A DNA stretch of 64,000 bases from Massilia sp. KIM (GTDB taxonomy: Bacteria; Pseudomonadota; Gammaproteobacteria; Burkholderiales; Burkholderiaceae_D), in the NCBI RefSeq assembly GCF_002007115.1, contig NZ_MVAD01000001.1, positions 930,001-994,000 on the forward strand. The letters run 5' to 3'. Of this stretch, positions 1 through 8,566 are shown one piece after another. Position 1 is the stretch's first letter. Each line of letters begins with the position of its first letter. The translations under genes and the position numbers were made by a program. The notes under the pieces are model-generated. The model was not told the origin of the DNA, did no database searches, and saw only the letters and a list, made by a program, of their open reading frames with translations.

Positions 1-315
1 AACGTGGCCAACACCACCACCGTGATCGCCAAGGACACGACCGCGCCGACCGTGGCGATCAACAATCCGGTCAACGGCGGCAGCGTGAGCGGCACGGTGA
101 CGGTGAGCCTGAGCGCCTCGGACGATGCGGGCGCCGCGAATATCACCACCACGCTGCTGGTCGACGGCAAGGCGGTGGTGACCGGGAAGGGCGGCTCGCT
201 GTCGTACAGCTGGAATACGCGCAAGTCGGGCCTCGGTGTGCATACCGTCTCGGCCACCGCACGCGACGCGGCGGGCAATGCCAGCACCAGCAGCGTTAGC
301 GTCACCGTACGCTGA
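1..315 (+). CDS. C-terminal end of an Ig-like-domain protein (partial)
   Basis: The reading frame is open from the window edge to TGA at 313-315, so only the last ~104 residues are seen. They form one bacterial Ig-like module: it opens with DTTAPTVAINNPVNGGSVSG, has alternating short beta-strand stretches, and ends AGNASTSSVSVTVR. Such modules commonly close secreted subtilases and other exported enzymes in this group, spacing a catalytic domain from the surface. No catalytic residue lies in the visible part, so the activity is unknown. A terminator follows 19 bases after the stop. Confidence 0.7.
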   Translation, partial: NVANTTTVIAKDTTAPTVAINNPVNGGSVSGTVTVSLSASDDAGAANITTTLLVDGKAVVTGKGGSLSYSWNTRKSGLGVHTVSATARDAAGNASTSSVSVTVR

Positions 316-333
316 AGAGCGACCACCAGAGGG

Positions 334-359
334 AAAAAGGCGCCCTGCGGCGCCTTTTT
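334..359. terminator. Rho-independent terminator, probably bidirectional
   Basis: The stem GGCGCC / GGCGCC with loop CTGC is flanked by five A on the left and five T on the right, so a U-tract follows the hairpin on either strand. It sits between the convergent ends of the Ig-like protein gene and the PEP-CTERM gene. Confidence 0.85.
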
Positions 360-376
360 CGTTTACCGGCTGGCGT

Positions 377-1006
377 TCAGCGACGACGGCGCAGCAGCAT
401 GCCGGCCAGGCCGGCGCCCAGCAGGGCGAGACTGGCCGGCTCCGGCACCTGCCCACCGCCGCCCCCGCCACCACCCGGCTCACCCACGTAGACCCAGTGG
501 CTCAGGCGCCCGATTTCACAAGTGGCCGCCGCCGGTTTCGGATCCTTGGGCGGCTTGCCTCCGCCCCCGCCTCCGGCCTTGGCAGTGGTGGTAGTGGTTG
601 GGGCCGTGCAGTTCGGGGCCAGGCCGCTCACCTGCTCGCTGGTAAAGACCAGCTGCGTCAAGTCCTCGACGTTTTCAAAGAAATAGTGATCGGCAGTGCC
701 CGCCGGGAAGGAGCCGGTGCCGAACTTCATCACGAAGAAGCCCGGCTGGGCAGGCGCCACGTCGATGACCCAGAAGCCGGAGTCCCAGTATGCGGTCGGG
801 GAGTCATCGCGCACTAGATCGGCCTCGACGTAATCATTGCCGGTCAAGTCCTCGAATTCAAGTAAGAGATCCGGATTGCCGGAATTGCCGAGCAATTTGG
901 AGCCGATGAGCTTATCCGCAATTGGAATGGCTTGGGCAGCGCCGCACAGCAACGCGCTGCCGGCGATTGCGGCGATTGCAGCGGCTTTGAGTTTGGACAA
1001 CTTCAT
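377..1006 (-). CDS. PEP-CTERM sorting-signal protein
   Basis: About 209 residues from ATG 1006, which has an AAAGGGA ribosome site just upstream. The N-terminus (MKLSKLKAAAIAAIAGSALL) is a signal peptide with a likely cut after AQA. The C-terminus carries a PEP-CTERM signal: VPEPASLALLGAGLAGMLL followed by four Arg, i.e. motif, membrane helix and basic tail recognised by exosortase. In this family the tail is processed and the protein goes to the surface or extracellular matrix. The middle has no recognised domain; two glycine-rich runs (about residues 145-155 and 180-190) flank a region with two Cys. A sigma-54-type promoter lies upstream. Function beyond sorting is unknown. Confidence 0.88.
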   Translation of the reverse strand: MKLSKLKAAAIAAIAGSALLCGAAQAIPIADKLIGSKLLGNSGNPDLLLEFEDLTGNDYVEADLVRDDSPTAYWDSGFWVIDVAPAQPGFFVMKFGTGSFPAGTADHYFFENVEDLTQLVFTSEQVSGLAPNCTAPTTTTTAKAGGGGGGKPPKDPKPAAATCEIGRLSHWVYVGEPGGGGGGGGQVPEPASLALLGAGLAGMLLRRRR

Positions 1007-1044
1007 GACGATCCCTTTCAGACTTGTTGTAATGCCTGAAGCAA

Positions 1045-1060
1045 TGCAAAGGGCATGCCA
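1045..1060 (-). promoter_or_regulatory. Sigma-54 (RpoN) type promoter of the PEP-CTERM gene
   Basis: On the minus strand the sequence is TGGCATGCCCTTTGCA. GG and GC are separated by exactly 10 bases, matching the -24/-12 pattern TGGCAC-N5-TTGC with one deviation. The predicted start of transcription is about 1034, leaving a ~28-base leader that holds the ribosome site. PEP-CTERM genes in other betaproteobacteria are known to be controlled by RpoN with the PrsK/PrsR two-component system; those regulators are not in this window. Confidence 0.65.
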
Positions 1061-1190
1061 TGTCACCTAAATACCTGAGTTTACGTAGGATTTGTCTTAC
1101 GGTGACTCAACCGGATGTCGCGGATGTAAAGTAAACCGACAGTTACGACCCGGTTATTTCTTGGCGTCGGGAAACGCGATGGCCGTGAAA

Positions 1191-1937
1191 TCAGAAACTC
1201 TCGTCTGCGCCCAGGTAGCGCCACTGCCCCGGCGGCAAGTCGCCCAGCTTCACGCGGCCGATGCGCACCCGTTTCAGGCCGATCACTTTCAGCCCCACCA
1301 TGTCGCACATGCGCCGGATCTGGCGCTTGCGGCCCTCCTTGAGCACGAAACTGAGCTGGTCCTCGTTCTGCCAGCGCACCTTGGCCGGCAGCAGCGGCTT
1401 GCCGTCCATCCACAGGCCGTGGTTGAGCTTCTTGAGATCGGCGTCCGGCAGCTTGCCCGGCTTGGTGTACTGCACCCGCACCAGGTATTCTTTGTCGATC
1501 GCCGTGTTCTCGCCGATCAGTTGCTTGGCGATGCGGCCGTCCTGTGTCAGGACCAGCAGGCCGACCGAGTCGATGTCCAGGCGCCCGGCCGGCACCAGGC
1601 TGCGCAACTGGGTCGGGTGGAACTGCTCGGGTGAGGGATCCTCGGCCCAGCGGTTCTCGGGCTTGATCAGGGTGACCGCCGGCTTGTAGCCGTCCTCGGC
1701 CTGGCCGCTGACGAAGCCGACCGGCTTGTTGATCAGGACCGTGACGCGCTTGGACTGCTCGGCCGCCGCCTGGCGTTCGACCGTGATTTTCTGGTGCGGC
1801 AGCACCTTGCTGCCCAGCTCGTTGACCACCTTGCCGTCGACCCGCACCCAGCCCTTGGCAATCCAGTCATCGGCCTCGCGGCGGGAGCACAGGCCGAGTT
1901 CGGACATGCGTTTGGACAGGCGGAGCGGTTCGGTCAT
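1191..1937 (-). CDS. RsuA/RluB/RluF-family rRNA pseudouridine synthase
   Basis: 248 residues. An N-terminal S4 RNA-binding domain ([20 protein letters not shown], about residues 7-26) precedes the synthase fold. The catalytic motif [17 protein letters not shown] places the nucleophilic Asp in GRLD at about residue 120. [20 protein letters not shown] near the C-terminus is the family's RNA-contact motif and resembles RluF (23S U2604) more than RsuA, though the E. coli RluF tail is absent. It lies 30 bases after glnD and is probably the last gene of a map-glnD operon. The exact target base cannot be told from sequence. Confidence 0.88.
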   Translation of the reverse strand: MTEPLRLSKRMSELGLCSRREADDWIAKGWVRVDGKVVNELGSKVLPHQKITVERQAAAEQSKRVTVLINKPVGFVSGQAEDGYKPAVTLIKPENRWAEDPSPEQFHPTQLRSLVPAGRLDIDSVGLLVLTQDGRIAKQLIGENTAIDKEYLVRVQYTKPGKLPDADLKKLNHGLWMDGKPLLPAKVRWQNEDQLSFVLKEGRKRQIRRMCDMVGLKVIGLKRVRIGRVKLGDLPPGQWRYLGADESF

Positions 1938-1967
1938 CGGTAATGCGGGTAAAAAAGAGAAAGGGAA

Positions 1968-4550
1968 TCAGATCTTGAGCGCGTCCAGCAGCTCGGTCTC
2001 GAGCTGGACCTGGACGCGCGGGTTGTTCAGGGCGGCGCCGTCGATGAGGAAGACGTCCTCGACGCGCTCGCCCAGGGTCATGATCTTGGCGGTATGCAGG
2101 TTGATGCGGTAGCGGGTCAGCACGCTGGCGATCGCGTACAGCAGGCCCATGCGGTCGTTGGCGGCCACCGAGAGCACGTGGAACTGGCCGCGCTCGTCCG
2201 GGCGCAGGTCCACGGTGGGCGTGATCGGGAAGCTGCGCGACATGCGCGACAGGCGCCCGCGCGCCGGCGGCGGCAACGGCTCCTGGGACAGCAGCAGGGC
2301 GCACAGCTCGTGCTCGATGAGGCTGATGATGTCGCGGTAGCTGCCGGCGAAGCCTTCGGCCGTGACCAGGAAGCTGTCCAGCGCGTAGCCGTGGCGCGTG
2401 GTGTGGATCTTGGCGTCCAGGATGCTGAAGTTCTTGCGGTCGAAATAGCTGCAGATGCGCGCGAACAGGTCGGGCTGGTCCTTGATGTAGACCGCCACCT
2501 GCAGGCCTTCGCCGATCGGCGCCAGGCGCGCCCTCACCACCGGCTTGTCGCTGTCCACCTTGTCGTGCAGGGCGCGGGTCTGCCAGGCGATGTCGGAGGC
2601 GTCGTGGCGCAGGAAGTAGGCGACGTCGAGCTGGTCCCACAGGGCTTCGTGGGCATTGGCGTCCAGGCCGAACAGGCGCAGGGTGGCCAGGGCTTCGCGC
2701 TGGCGCGCGCGCAGCTCGCGGTCGGCCGAATGCGGCTCGCCGCCCAGCACCCGCAGGGTCACCTTGTACAGGTCTTCCAGCAGCTTGGCCTTCCAGGCGT
2801 TCCAGACCTTGGGACTGGTGCCGCGGATGTCGGCCACCGTCAGCAGGTAGAGGGCGGTCAGGTGGCGCTCGTCGCGCACCACCTCGGCGAAGGCGGCGAT
2901 CACGTCGGGGTCGGACAGGTCCTGCTTCTGCGCCACCTGGGACATGGTCAGGTGCTGCTCGACCAGGAACACCACCAGTTCCGTGTCCTCCTCCGACAGC
3001 CCGTGCTCGACGCAGAACTGGCGGGCGTCGTCCATGCCCAGCTTGGAATGGTCGCCGCCGCGGCCCTTGGCGATGTCGTGGAAGAGCGCGGCCACGTAGA
3101 GCAGCCAGCGGTCGCGGAAATTGGCGATCAGCTGGCTGCAGAAGGGGTATTCGTGGGCGTGCTCGGTCATCGTGAAGCGGCGCAGGTTGCGCACCACCAT
3201 CATGATGTGCTGGTCCACGGTGTAGACGTGGAACAGGTCGTGCTGCATCTGGCCGACGATCTTGCGGAAGGCCGGCAGGTAGCGCCCGAGGATGCCGAAT
3301 TCGTTCATGCGGCGCAGCGCGTGCAGCAGGCCGACCGGGGCCTGCAGGATGCGGAGGAACAGGGCGCGGTTGCCCGGGTCGGCGCGGAAGGCGCTGTCGA
3401 TGCGGGTGCGCGCATGCCACAGGGCGCGGGTGGCGCGCGCCGTCATGCCCTTGATGTCCGGGCGCTCGGTCATGGCGACGAAGATCTCGAGCACGGCCGA
3501 AGGCGTCTTCTCGAAGGTGTCGTCGGCGGCGATGTCGATCAGGCCGCCCACTTCGTTGAAGCGCTCGTTGATCGGCACCGGGCAGGCCGGGTGCGGGAAC
3601 AGCTGGGCTTCGATGTTCTGCAGCAGGATGGTGTTGAGCTGGGTGACGGTCTTGGCCGCCCAGTAGTAGCGCTGCATCAGGTATTCGCTGGCGCGGCGCG
3701 CGTTCGGGCCGTCGCCGCTGGACGACAGGCCGAAGGTCTTGGCGATCGCGGTCTGGACGTCGAATACCAGCCGGTCCTCGCGCCGCTTTGTGTGCAGGTG
3801 CAGGCGGATCCGGATGTCCTTGAAGGCGCGCTCCTTTTCCATCAGCTGGCGCGCTTCCATGCGGGTGATCAGGCCGCGGGTGGCGAGCTGGCCCCAGGAT
3901 TCGGCCAGGCCGGCGGCCTTGGCCACCCACAGGATCACCTGCAGGTCGCGCAGCGCCCCCGGGCTCTCCTTGCAGTTCGGCTCGAGCGCGAAGGCCGTGT
4001 ATTCGTACTTGGCGTGGCGCAGGCGCATCTCGGCGGTCTTGGCCTGGAAGAAGGCCTGCGGGTCGAGGGCCTCGCGGTAGCGCCGCTGCAGCTCCCCGAA
4101 CAGGGCGGCGTCGCCGGTCACCAGGCGCGCTTCCAGCAGGCTGGTCTGCACGGTGATGTCGGCCCCGGATTCGACCATGCACTCGTCCACGGTGCGGATG
4201 CTGTGGCCGATCTCCAGGCCCAGGTCCCACAGCAGCTGGACCAGGGCTTCCAGGCGCGCCTGGGTGATGGCGTCGGGACGCTGGCCGAGCAGGATCAGGA
4301 GGTCGACGTCGGAATAGGGAAACAGCTCGCCGCGCCCGTAGCCGCCCACGCCCACCAGGGCGGTGTTGGCCGGCAGGCCGGCCGCGCGCCAGGCGTCGGC
4401 CAGCACGCCGTCGACCACGTGGCGCAGGTTGCGCAGCAGTTTCTCGGGCTTGCCGTCTTCGCGGAAAGCGTCGAACACGGCCTGGCGTTCGGCCTTCAGG
4501 CGAGCGCGCAGCTCGCTGCGGGTGGTGTCGAGAAGCGCGGCGTGGCCCAT
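1968..4550 (-). CDS. glnD: Bifunctional uridylyltransferase/uridylyl-removing enzyme GlnD
   Basis: 860 residues, usual length. It senses glutamine and adds or removes UMP on PII proteins, controlling nitrogen assimilation. The nucleotidyltransferase motif GVGGYGRGELFPYSDVDLL lies near residues 67-85, with catalytic Asp 81 and 83. The central HD phosphohydrolase domain has FHDIAKGRGGDHSKLG near residue 488 (UMP removal). Two C-terminal ACT domains begin near residues 690 (VAVYIKDQPDLFARI) and 795 (LSVAANDRMGLLYAI), the glutamine sensors. The start follows the map stop by 4 bases, so the two are co-transcribed. All expected domains are intact. Confidence 0.97.
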   Translation of the reverse strand: MGHAALLDTTRSELRARLKAERQAVFDAFREDGKPEKLLRNLRHVVDGVLADAWRAAGLPANTALVGVGGYGRGELFPYSDVDLLILLGQRPDAITQARLEALVQLLWDLGLEIGHSIRTVDECMVESGADITVQTSLLEARLVTGDAALFGELQRRYREALDPQAFFQAKTAEMRLRHAKYEYTAFALEPNCKESPGALRDLQVILWVAKAAGLAESWGQLATRGLITRMEARQLMEKERAFKDIRIRLHLHTKRREDRLVFDVQTAIAKTFGLSSSGDGPNARRASEYLMQRYYWAAKTVTQLNTILLQNIEAQLFPHPACPVPINERFNEVGGLIDIAADDTFEKTPSAVLEIFVAMTERPDIKGMTARATRALWHARTRIDSAFRADPGNRALFLRILQAPVGLLHALRRMNEFGILGRYLPAFRKIVGQMQHDLFHVYTVDQHIMMVVRNLRRFTMTEHAHEYPFCSQLIANFRDRWLLYVAALFHDIAKGRGGDHSKLGMDDARQFCVEHGLSEEDTELVVFLVEQHLTMSQVAQKQDLSDPDVIAAFAEVVRDERHLTALYLLTVADIRGTSPKVWNAWKAKLLEDLYKVTLRVLGGEPHSADRELRARQREALATLRLFGLDANAHEALWDQLDVAYFLRHDASDIAWQTRALHDKVDSDKPVVRARLAPIGEGLQVAVYIKDQPDLFARICSYFDRKNFSILDAKIHTTRHGYALDSFLVTAEGFAGSYRDIISLIEHELCALLLSQEPLPPPARGRLSRMSRSFPITPTVDLRPDERGQFHVLSVAANDRMGLLYAIASVLTRYRINLHTAKIMTLGERVEDVFLIDGAALNNPRVQVQLETELLDALKI

Positions 4551-4554
4551 GGGC

Positions 4555-5406
4555 TCAGGCGGTGAGTGCGGGGGCCGGGGCGGGAGCCGGAGCCTGGTTC
4601 AGCAGCGGCAGCACGATCGCCGGCGGGGCCGGGGTGCCGGCCGACTGGGTCAGGATCTCGAAACCGGTCTCGGTGACCAGCACGGTGTGCTCCCACTGGG
4701 CCGACAGGCTGCGGTCCTTGGTCTTGATGGTCCAGCCGTCCTGCATTTCCTTGATCTCGCGGCGGCCGGCGTTGATCATCGGCTCGATGGTGAAGATCAT
4801 GCCCGCTTCCAGCTTCTCGAGGGTGCCCGGGCGGCCGTAGTGCAGCACCTGAGGCTCCTCGTGGAACACGCGGCCGATGCCGTGGCCGCAGAATTCGCGC
4901 ACCACGCTGTAGCCGTGCTTCTCGGCGTGCTGCTGGATCACGTGGCCGATGTCGCCCAGGTGGGCGCCCGGCTTGACCTTGGCGATGCCCAGCCACATGC
5001 ACTCATAGGTGACTTCGGACAGGCGGCGCGCCAGGATCGAGGGCTCGCCCACGTAGAACATGCGGCTGTTGTCGCCGTGGAAACCATCCTTGATGACGGT
5101 GACGTCGATGTTGAGCACGTCGCCGTTCTTGAGCACCTTGTCGCCCGGGATGCCGTGGCAGATCACGTCGTTGACCGAGGTGCAGATCGATTTCGGGAAG
5201 GGGGTGTAGCCGGGCGGGGCGTAGTTCAGCGGCGCCGGGGTGGTGCCCTGGACATTGAGCATGTACTCGTGGGCCAGGCGGTCGAGTTCGCCGGTCGTCA
5301 CGCCGGGCTTGACGAAGGGGGTCAGGTAATCCAGGACTTCGGCGCCCAGGCGTCCTGCCAGGCGCATGCCTTCGATCTCTTCCGGGGTCTTGATGGAAAT
5401 GGGCAT
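4555..5406 (-). CDS. map: Methionine aminopeptidase, type I
   Basis: 283 residues; removes the initiator Met from nascent proteins. The two-metal site is complete: Asp101, Asp112 (IKDGFHGDNS), His175 (FCGHGIGRV), Glu208 (FTIEP) and Glu239 (QWEHT), with substrate His84 (ICHGIPG). It is about 19 residues longer than the E. coli enzyme because of a Pro/Ala-rich tail after the catalytic core. It stands divergent to rpsB, the classical arrangement, and leads glnD and the pseudouridine synthase gene. A good promoter lies ~60 bases upstream. Confidence 0.97.
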   Translation of the reverse strand: MPISIKTPEEIEGMRLAGRLGAEVLDYLTPFVKPGVTTGELDRLAHEYMLNVQGTTPAPLNYAPPGYTPFPKSICTSVNDVICHGIPGDKVLKNGDVLNIDVTVIKDGFHGDNSRMFYVGEPSILARRLSEVTYECMWLGIAKVKPGAHLGDIGHVIQQHAEKHGYSVVREFCGHGIGRVFHEEPQVLHYGRPGTLEKLEAGMIFTIEPMINAGRREIKEMQDGWTIKTKDRSLSAQWEHTVLVTETGFEILTQSAGTPAPPAIVLPLLNQAPAPAPAPALTA

Positions 5407-5465
5407 AGATTGTTCGTACTTCTCGCAACGGTGGGCCGGAGCGGCTGCTGCGGCAATATCGCGCC

Positions 5466-5494
5466 ATTATAATGGATGTTGCCGGACCGGTCAG
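5466..5494 (-). promoter_or_regulatory. Sigma-70 promoter of map
   Basis: On the minus strand -35 CTGACC (5494-5489) and a perfect -10 TATAAT (5471-5466) are separated by 17 bases. The -10 lies in a 12-bp palindrome, CCATTATAATGG (5464-5475), so TATAAT is also read on the plus strand. Predicted leader is about 50 bases. Confidence 0.7.
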
Positions 5495-5526
5495 GGGCGG
5501 GCAGGGCTTCCATAGGGCGGAAATGC

Positions 5527-5555
5527 TTGAAAAAGCGCCGCGAAGCCGCTAGAAT
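5527..5555 (+). promoter_or_regulatory. Sigma-70 promoter of rpsB-tsf
   Basis: -35 TTGAAA (5527-5532) and -10 TAGAAT (5550-5555) are spaced by exactly 17 bases. Transcription would begin near 5562, giving a leader of about 126 bases before rpsB. A leader of this size leaves room for S2 autoregulation, which is known for rpsB in enterobacteria; no specific structure was proven here. Confidence 0.7.
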
Positions 5556-5687
5556 CTCGGGTTGCTCGTATTCGCATCGAGCAATGTTGTAAAAACAGAC
5601 TCATTTTTATTGAAATCGCGAGTGCGGCCGCCAAAGGGTGCCTACAAGGTGACTGGCCGCATTCAAGACCCAACCCTGGAGAATTAC

Positions 5688-6437
5688 ATGTCCGTTACTA
5701 TGCGCGAAATGCTGGAAGCCGGTATCCACTTCGGCCACCAGACCCGTTTCTGGAATCCGAAGATGGCGCCGTACATCTTTGGTCATCGCAACAAGATCCA
5801 CATCATCAACCTGGAAAAGACCATGGCGATGTACCAGGATGCGATGAAGACCATCAAGCAGATCGCCGCCAACCGCGGCACCATCCTGATGGTGGGCACC
5901 AAGCGCCAGGCGCGCGACATCATCGCCGCTGAAGCACAGCGCGCGGGCGTGCCTTACGTCGACCAGCGCTGGCTGGGCGGCATGCTGACCAACTTCAAGA
6001 CCATCAAGACCTCGATCAAGCGCCTGAAGGACATGGAAGCCGCGATCGAAGACGGTTCGGTCGAGAAGATGTCGAAGAAAGAAGCCCTGATGTTCAACCG
6101 CGAACTGGTCAAGCTGCAGAAGTCGATCGGCGGCATCAAGGACCTGGGCGGCGTGCCGGACGCGATCTTCGTGGTCGACGTCGGCTACCACAAGGGCACC
6201 GTCACCGAAGCCGGCAAGCTGGGCATCCCGGTCATCGGCGTGGTCGACACCAACCACTCGCCGGAAGGCGTGACCCACGTGATCCCGGGTAACGACGACT
6301 CGTCGAAAGCGATCACCCTGTACGCACGCGGCGTCGCCGATGCGATCCTGGAAGGCCGCGCCAACGCCACCAACGAAGTCGTTGAGATGGTCAAGGCTGC
6401 CGGCGACGACTTCGTCGAAGTTTCCGAGCAGGCATAA
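5688..6437 (+). CDS. rpsB: 30S ribosomal protein S2
   Basis: 249 residues from ATG 5688, which has GGAG 6 bases upstream; the frame remains open further upstream but the conserved protein starts at [20 protein letters not shown]. Signature stretches are [20 protein letters not shown] and [20 protein letters not shown]2 joins the small subunit late and helps hold S1 on the ribosome. First gene of the rpsB-tsf unit, followed by a partial terminator. Confidence 0.98.
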   Translation: MSVTMREMLEAGIHFGHQTRFWNPKMAPYIFGHRNKIHIINLEKTMAMYQDAMKTIKQIAANRGTILMVGTKRQARDIIAAEAQRAGVPYVDQRWLGGMLTNFKTIKTSIKRLKDMEAAIEDGSVEKMSKKEALMFNRELVKLQKSIGGIKDLGGVPDAIFVVDVGYHKGTVTEAGKLGIPVIGVVDTNHSPEGVTHVIPGNDDSSKAITLYARGVADAILEGRANATNEVVEMVKAAGDDFVEVSEQA

Positions 6438-6473
6438 TTGAAGGGCAGGCGCGATGCCTGCCTTGACAGAAGA

Positions 6474-6505
6474 GGGGGCGCCGTACCACGAGCCCCCCTT
6501 TTTTT
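6474..6505 (+). terminator. Hairpin with U-tract between rpsB and tsf
   Basis: Stem GGGGGC / GCCCCC followed by seven T. It lies 37 bases after the rpsB stop and upstream of tsf, as does the rpsB-tsf intergenic attenuator known in E. coli, and probably lowers tsf relative to rpsB rather than ending the unit. Confidence 0.7.
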
Positions 6506-6572
6506 AAGCTGAATACCCGCGGGACGCCCGAGCGCGGACCGCAAGCTGGATCAACATTTAGGAGAAGACAAC

Positions 6573-7481
6573 ATGGCAGCGATTACTGCAGCGATGGTGG
6601 GCGAACTGCGCGCCAAGACCGACGCACCGATGATGGAGTGCAAGAAGGCACTGACCGAAGCCGACGGCGACATGGGCCGTGCCGAAGAGATCCTGCGCGT
6701 CAAGCTGGGCGGCAAGGCATCGAAGGCCGCTTCGCGCATCACCGCTGAAGGCGTGGTGGCGGCTTACATCTCCGGCAAGGTCGGCGCGCTGGTCGAAATC
6801 AACAGCGAAACCGACTTCGTCGCCAAGAACGAAGAATTCCTGGCCATGGCCAACCTGGCCGCCCGCCTGGTCGCCGAAAAGAACCCGGCTGACGTCGCCG
6901 CCCTGGCCGCGCTGCCGCACGAAGGCAAGACCTTCGACGACGTGCGTACGGCACTGATCGGTAAAATCGGCGAGAATATGACCGTTCGCCGCTTCCAGCG
7001 CTTCGAGACCACCGGCAAGCTGGCTTCCTACCTGCACGGCTCGCGCATCGGCGTGATCGTCGACTTCGACGGCGCCGACGAGCAAGTGGGCAAGGACCTG
7101 GCCATGCACATCGCTGCGATGAAGCCGGTCGCCCTGTCGGCTGAGCAAGTGCCGGCCGACCTGATCGAGAAAGAGCGTTCGGTTGCCGAGCTGAAAGCCA
7201 AGGAAGACGCCGACAAGGCCGTCGCCGAAGGCAAGCAGCCGCAGTCGGCCGAGATCGTCGCCAAGCGTATCGACGGTTCGGTGCAGAAGTACCTGAAGGA
7301 AGTGTCGCTGCTGAACCAGGCATTCGTGAAGAACGACAAGCAGTCGATCGAGCAGATGCTGAAGGCGGCCAACACCACCGTCAAGGGCTTCACCATGTAC
7401 GTGGTGGGCGAGGGCATCGAGAAGAAAGTCGACGACTTCGCAGCAGAAGTCGCAGCACAGATGGCTGCCAACAAGCAGTAA
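6573..7481 (+). CDS. tsf: Elongation factor Ts
   Basis: 302 residues; the nucleotide-exchange factor that regenerates EF-Tu-GTP. The N-terminal UBA-like domain ([20 protein letters not shown]) and the EF-Tu-contact segment [15 protein letters not shown] near residue 80 are intact. The C-terminal part is longer than in E. coli, as usual in betaproteobacteria. AGGAGA lies 8 bases before ATG. Directly followed by a strong terminator. Confidence 0.98.
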   Translation: MAAITAAMVGELRAKTDAPMMECKKALTEADGDMGRAEEILRVKLGGKASKAASRITAEGVVAAYISGKVGALVEINSETDFVAKNEEFLAMANLAARLVAEKNPADVAALAALPHEGKTFDDVRTALIGKIGENMTVRRFQRFETTGKLASYLHGSRIGVIVDFDGADEQVGKDLAMHIAAMKPVALSAEQVPADLIEKERSVAELKAKEDADKAVAEGKQPQSAEIVAKRIDGSVQKYLKEVSLLNQAFVKNDKQSIEQMLKAANTTVKGFTMYVVGEGIEKKVDDFAAEVAAQMAANKQ

Positions 7482-7488
7482 TCGAAAA

Positions 7489-7512
7489 GCGGGCCGCAAG
7501 GCCCGTTTTTTT
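7489..7512 (+). terminator. Rho-independent terminator after tsf
   Basis: Stem CGGGCC / GGCCCG with GCAA tetraloop and seven T (7506-7512), starting 8 bases after the tsf stop. Confidence 0.92.
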
Positions 7513-7570
7513 AGGGCGCGAGGGTTGTGCGATGGCGCGGGCGGGTGTTGGCGCTGCCGGATCGCACGCA

Positions 7571-7601
7571 AACTTGGATCCCGGCCTTCGCCGGGATGAC
7601 G
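7571..7601 (+). repeat. REP unit, stem type ATCCCGGC/GCCGGGAT
   Basis: 31-base unit: flank AACTTGG, stem ATCCCGGC, loop CTTC, stem GCCGGGAT, flank GACG. The same unit recurs at 56908-56938 and, inverted, at 56852-56881. Confidence 0.85.
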
Positions 7602-7650
7602 TATACGAGTAGCGGGCTGAAGGAGCTGTTGTGTCCCGCAGCCCAAAGAC

Positions 7651-7681
7651 CGTCGTTCCCGCGCAGGCGGGAACCCAAGTT
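7651..7681 (-). repeat. REP unit, stem type GTTCCCGC/GCGGGAAC
   Basis: Read on minus it has the same AACTTGG and GACG flanks as the neighbouring unit, but the stem bases are replaced in pairs (GTTCCCGC with GCGGGAAC). Together with 7571-7601 it makes an inverted REP pair 49 bases apart. Confidence 0.8.
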
Positions 7682-7816
7682 AAATGCACACCTCGAGCGC
7701 ACACCGCGCAGCGCCCGAACAGCAGCACGCCATCTCCCCCAGGGGCAGATGAGACCCCGCCCCGCAAAGGCGCGGTCGGAACCGAATTCGAAACATCACA
7801 TAGGAGCCGCTTCATC

Positions 7817-8533
7817 ATGACCAAACCAGCCTACCAACGAGTCCTTCTGAAACTGTCTGGCGAAGCGCTGATGGGCGATGACGCGTTCGGCATCAACCGC
7901 GCGACCATCGACCGCATGGTGGCGGACGTGGCGGAAGTGGCGAAACTGGGCGTGCAGGTGGCGGTCGTGATCGGCGGCGGCAACATCTTCCGCGGCGTCG
8001 CTCCGGGCGCCCAGGGCATGGACCGCGCCACCGCCGACTACATGGGTATGCTCGCCACCGTCATGAACGCCCTGGCCCTGGCCGACGCCATGCGCCACGT
8101 CGGCATCACCGCGCGCGTGATGTCGGCCATCAGCATCGAGCAGGTGGTCGAGCCCTACGTGCGCCCCAAAGCCCTGCAATACCTGGAAGAAGGCAAGGTC
8201 GTCGTGTTCGCCGCCGGCACCGGCAACCCCTTCTTCACCACCGACACCGCCGCCGCCCTGCGCGGCTCGGAAATCTCGGCCGAGATCGTCCTCAAGGCGA
8301 CCAAGGTCGACGGCGTCTATACCGCCGACCCCAAGAAAGACCCGCACGCCACCCGCTACGAATCGATCTCCTTCGACGAAGCGATCGCCAAGCACCTGCA
8401 GGTGATGGACGCCACCGCGTTCGCCCTGTGCCGCGACCAGAAGCTGCCGATCAAGGTCTTCTCCATCGTCAAGCCCGGCGCGCTCAAACGCGTGATCATG
8501 GGCGAGGACGAAGGTACACTGGTACACGTTTGA
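7817..8533 (+). CDS. pyrH: UMP kinase
   Basis: 238 residues from ATG 7817 (AGGAG 10 bases upstream; the protein begins [20 protein letters not shown]). Phosphorylates UMP to UDP in pyrimidine nucleotide synthesis; amino-acid-kinase fold, hexameric, not related to eukaryotic UMP/CMP kinase. Motifs: KLSGEAL near residue 11, IGGGNIFRG near residue 53, [10 protein letters not shown] near residue 136 and [12 protein letters not shown] near residue 167. Frr follows 33 bases downstream, the conserved order. Confidence 0.97.
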   Translation: MTKPAYQRVLLKLSGEALMGDDAFGINRATIDRMVADVAEVAKLGVQVAVVIGGGNIFRGVAPGAQGMDRATADYMGMLATVMNALALADAMRHVGITARVMSAISIEQVVEPYVRPKALQYLEEGKVVVFAAGTGNPFFTTDTAAALRGSEISAEIVLKATKVDGVYTADPKKDPHATRYESISFDEAIAKHLQVMDATAFALCRDQKLPIKVFSIVKPGALKRVIMGEDEGTLVHV

Positions 8534-8566
8534 TTAATTTTTTACCTAGAACAACAGGAGAGCAGC

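Larger units (their letters stand above)
7513..7816. other. tsf-pyrH intergenic region with two REP units
   Basis: About 300 bases without a supported gene. The plus-strand frame open through it is only the upstream extension of pyrH reading through repeats. It holds two REP-like hairpins in opposite orientation (7571-7601 and 7651-7681) and ends with AGGAG (7802-7806), the pyrH ribosome site. Since a strong terminator precedes it, a pyrH promoter should lie here, but I see no convincing -35/-10 pair. Confidence 0.7.

Noticed and set aside
2094-4565. 823-codon plus-strand open frame opposite glnD
   Set aside because: It is the antisense shadow of glnD in a GC-rich genome: low-complexity Val/Gln/His/Gly composition, no domain, no ribosome site.
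7527-7820. Small frame in the tsf-pyrH gap
   Set aside because: Contains translated REP units (DPGLRRDD-like WIPAFAGMT) and ends inside the pyrH start; not a gene.
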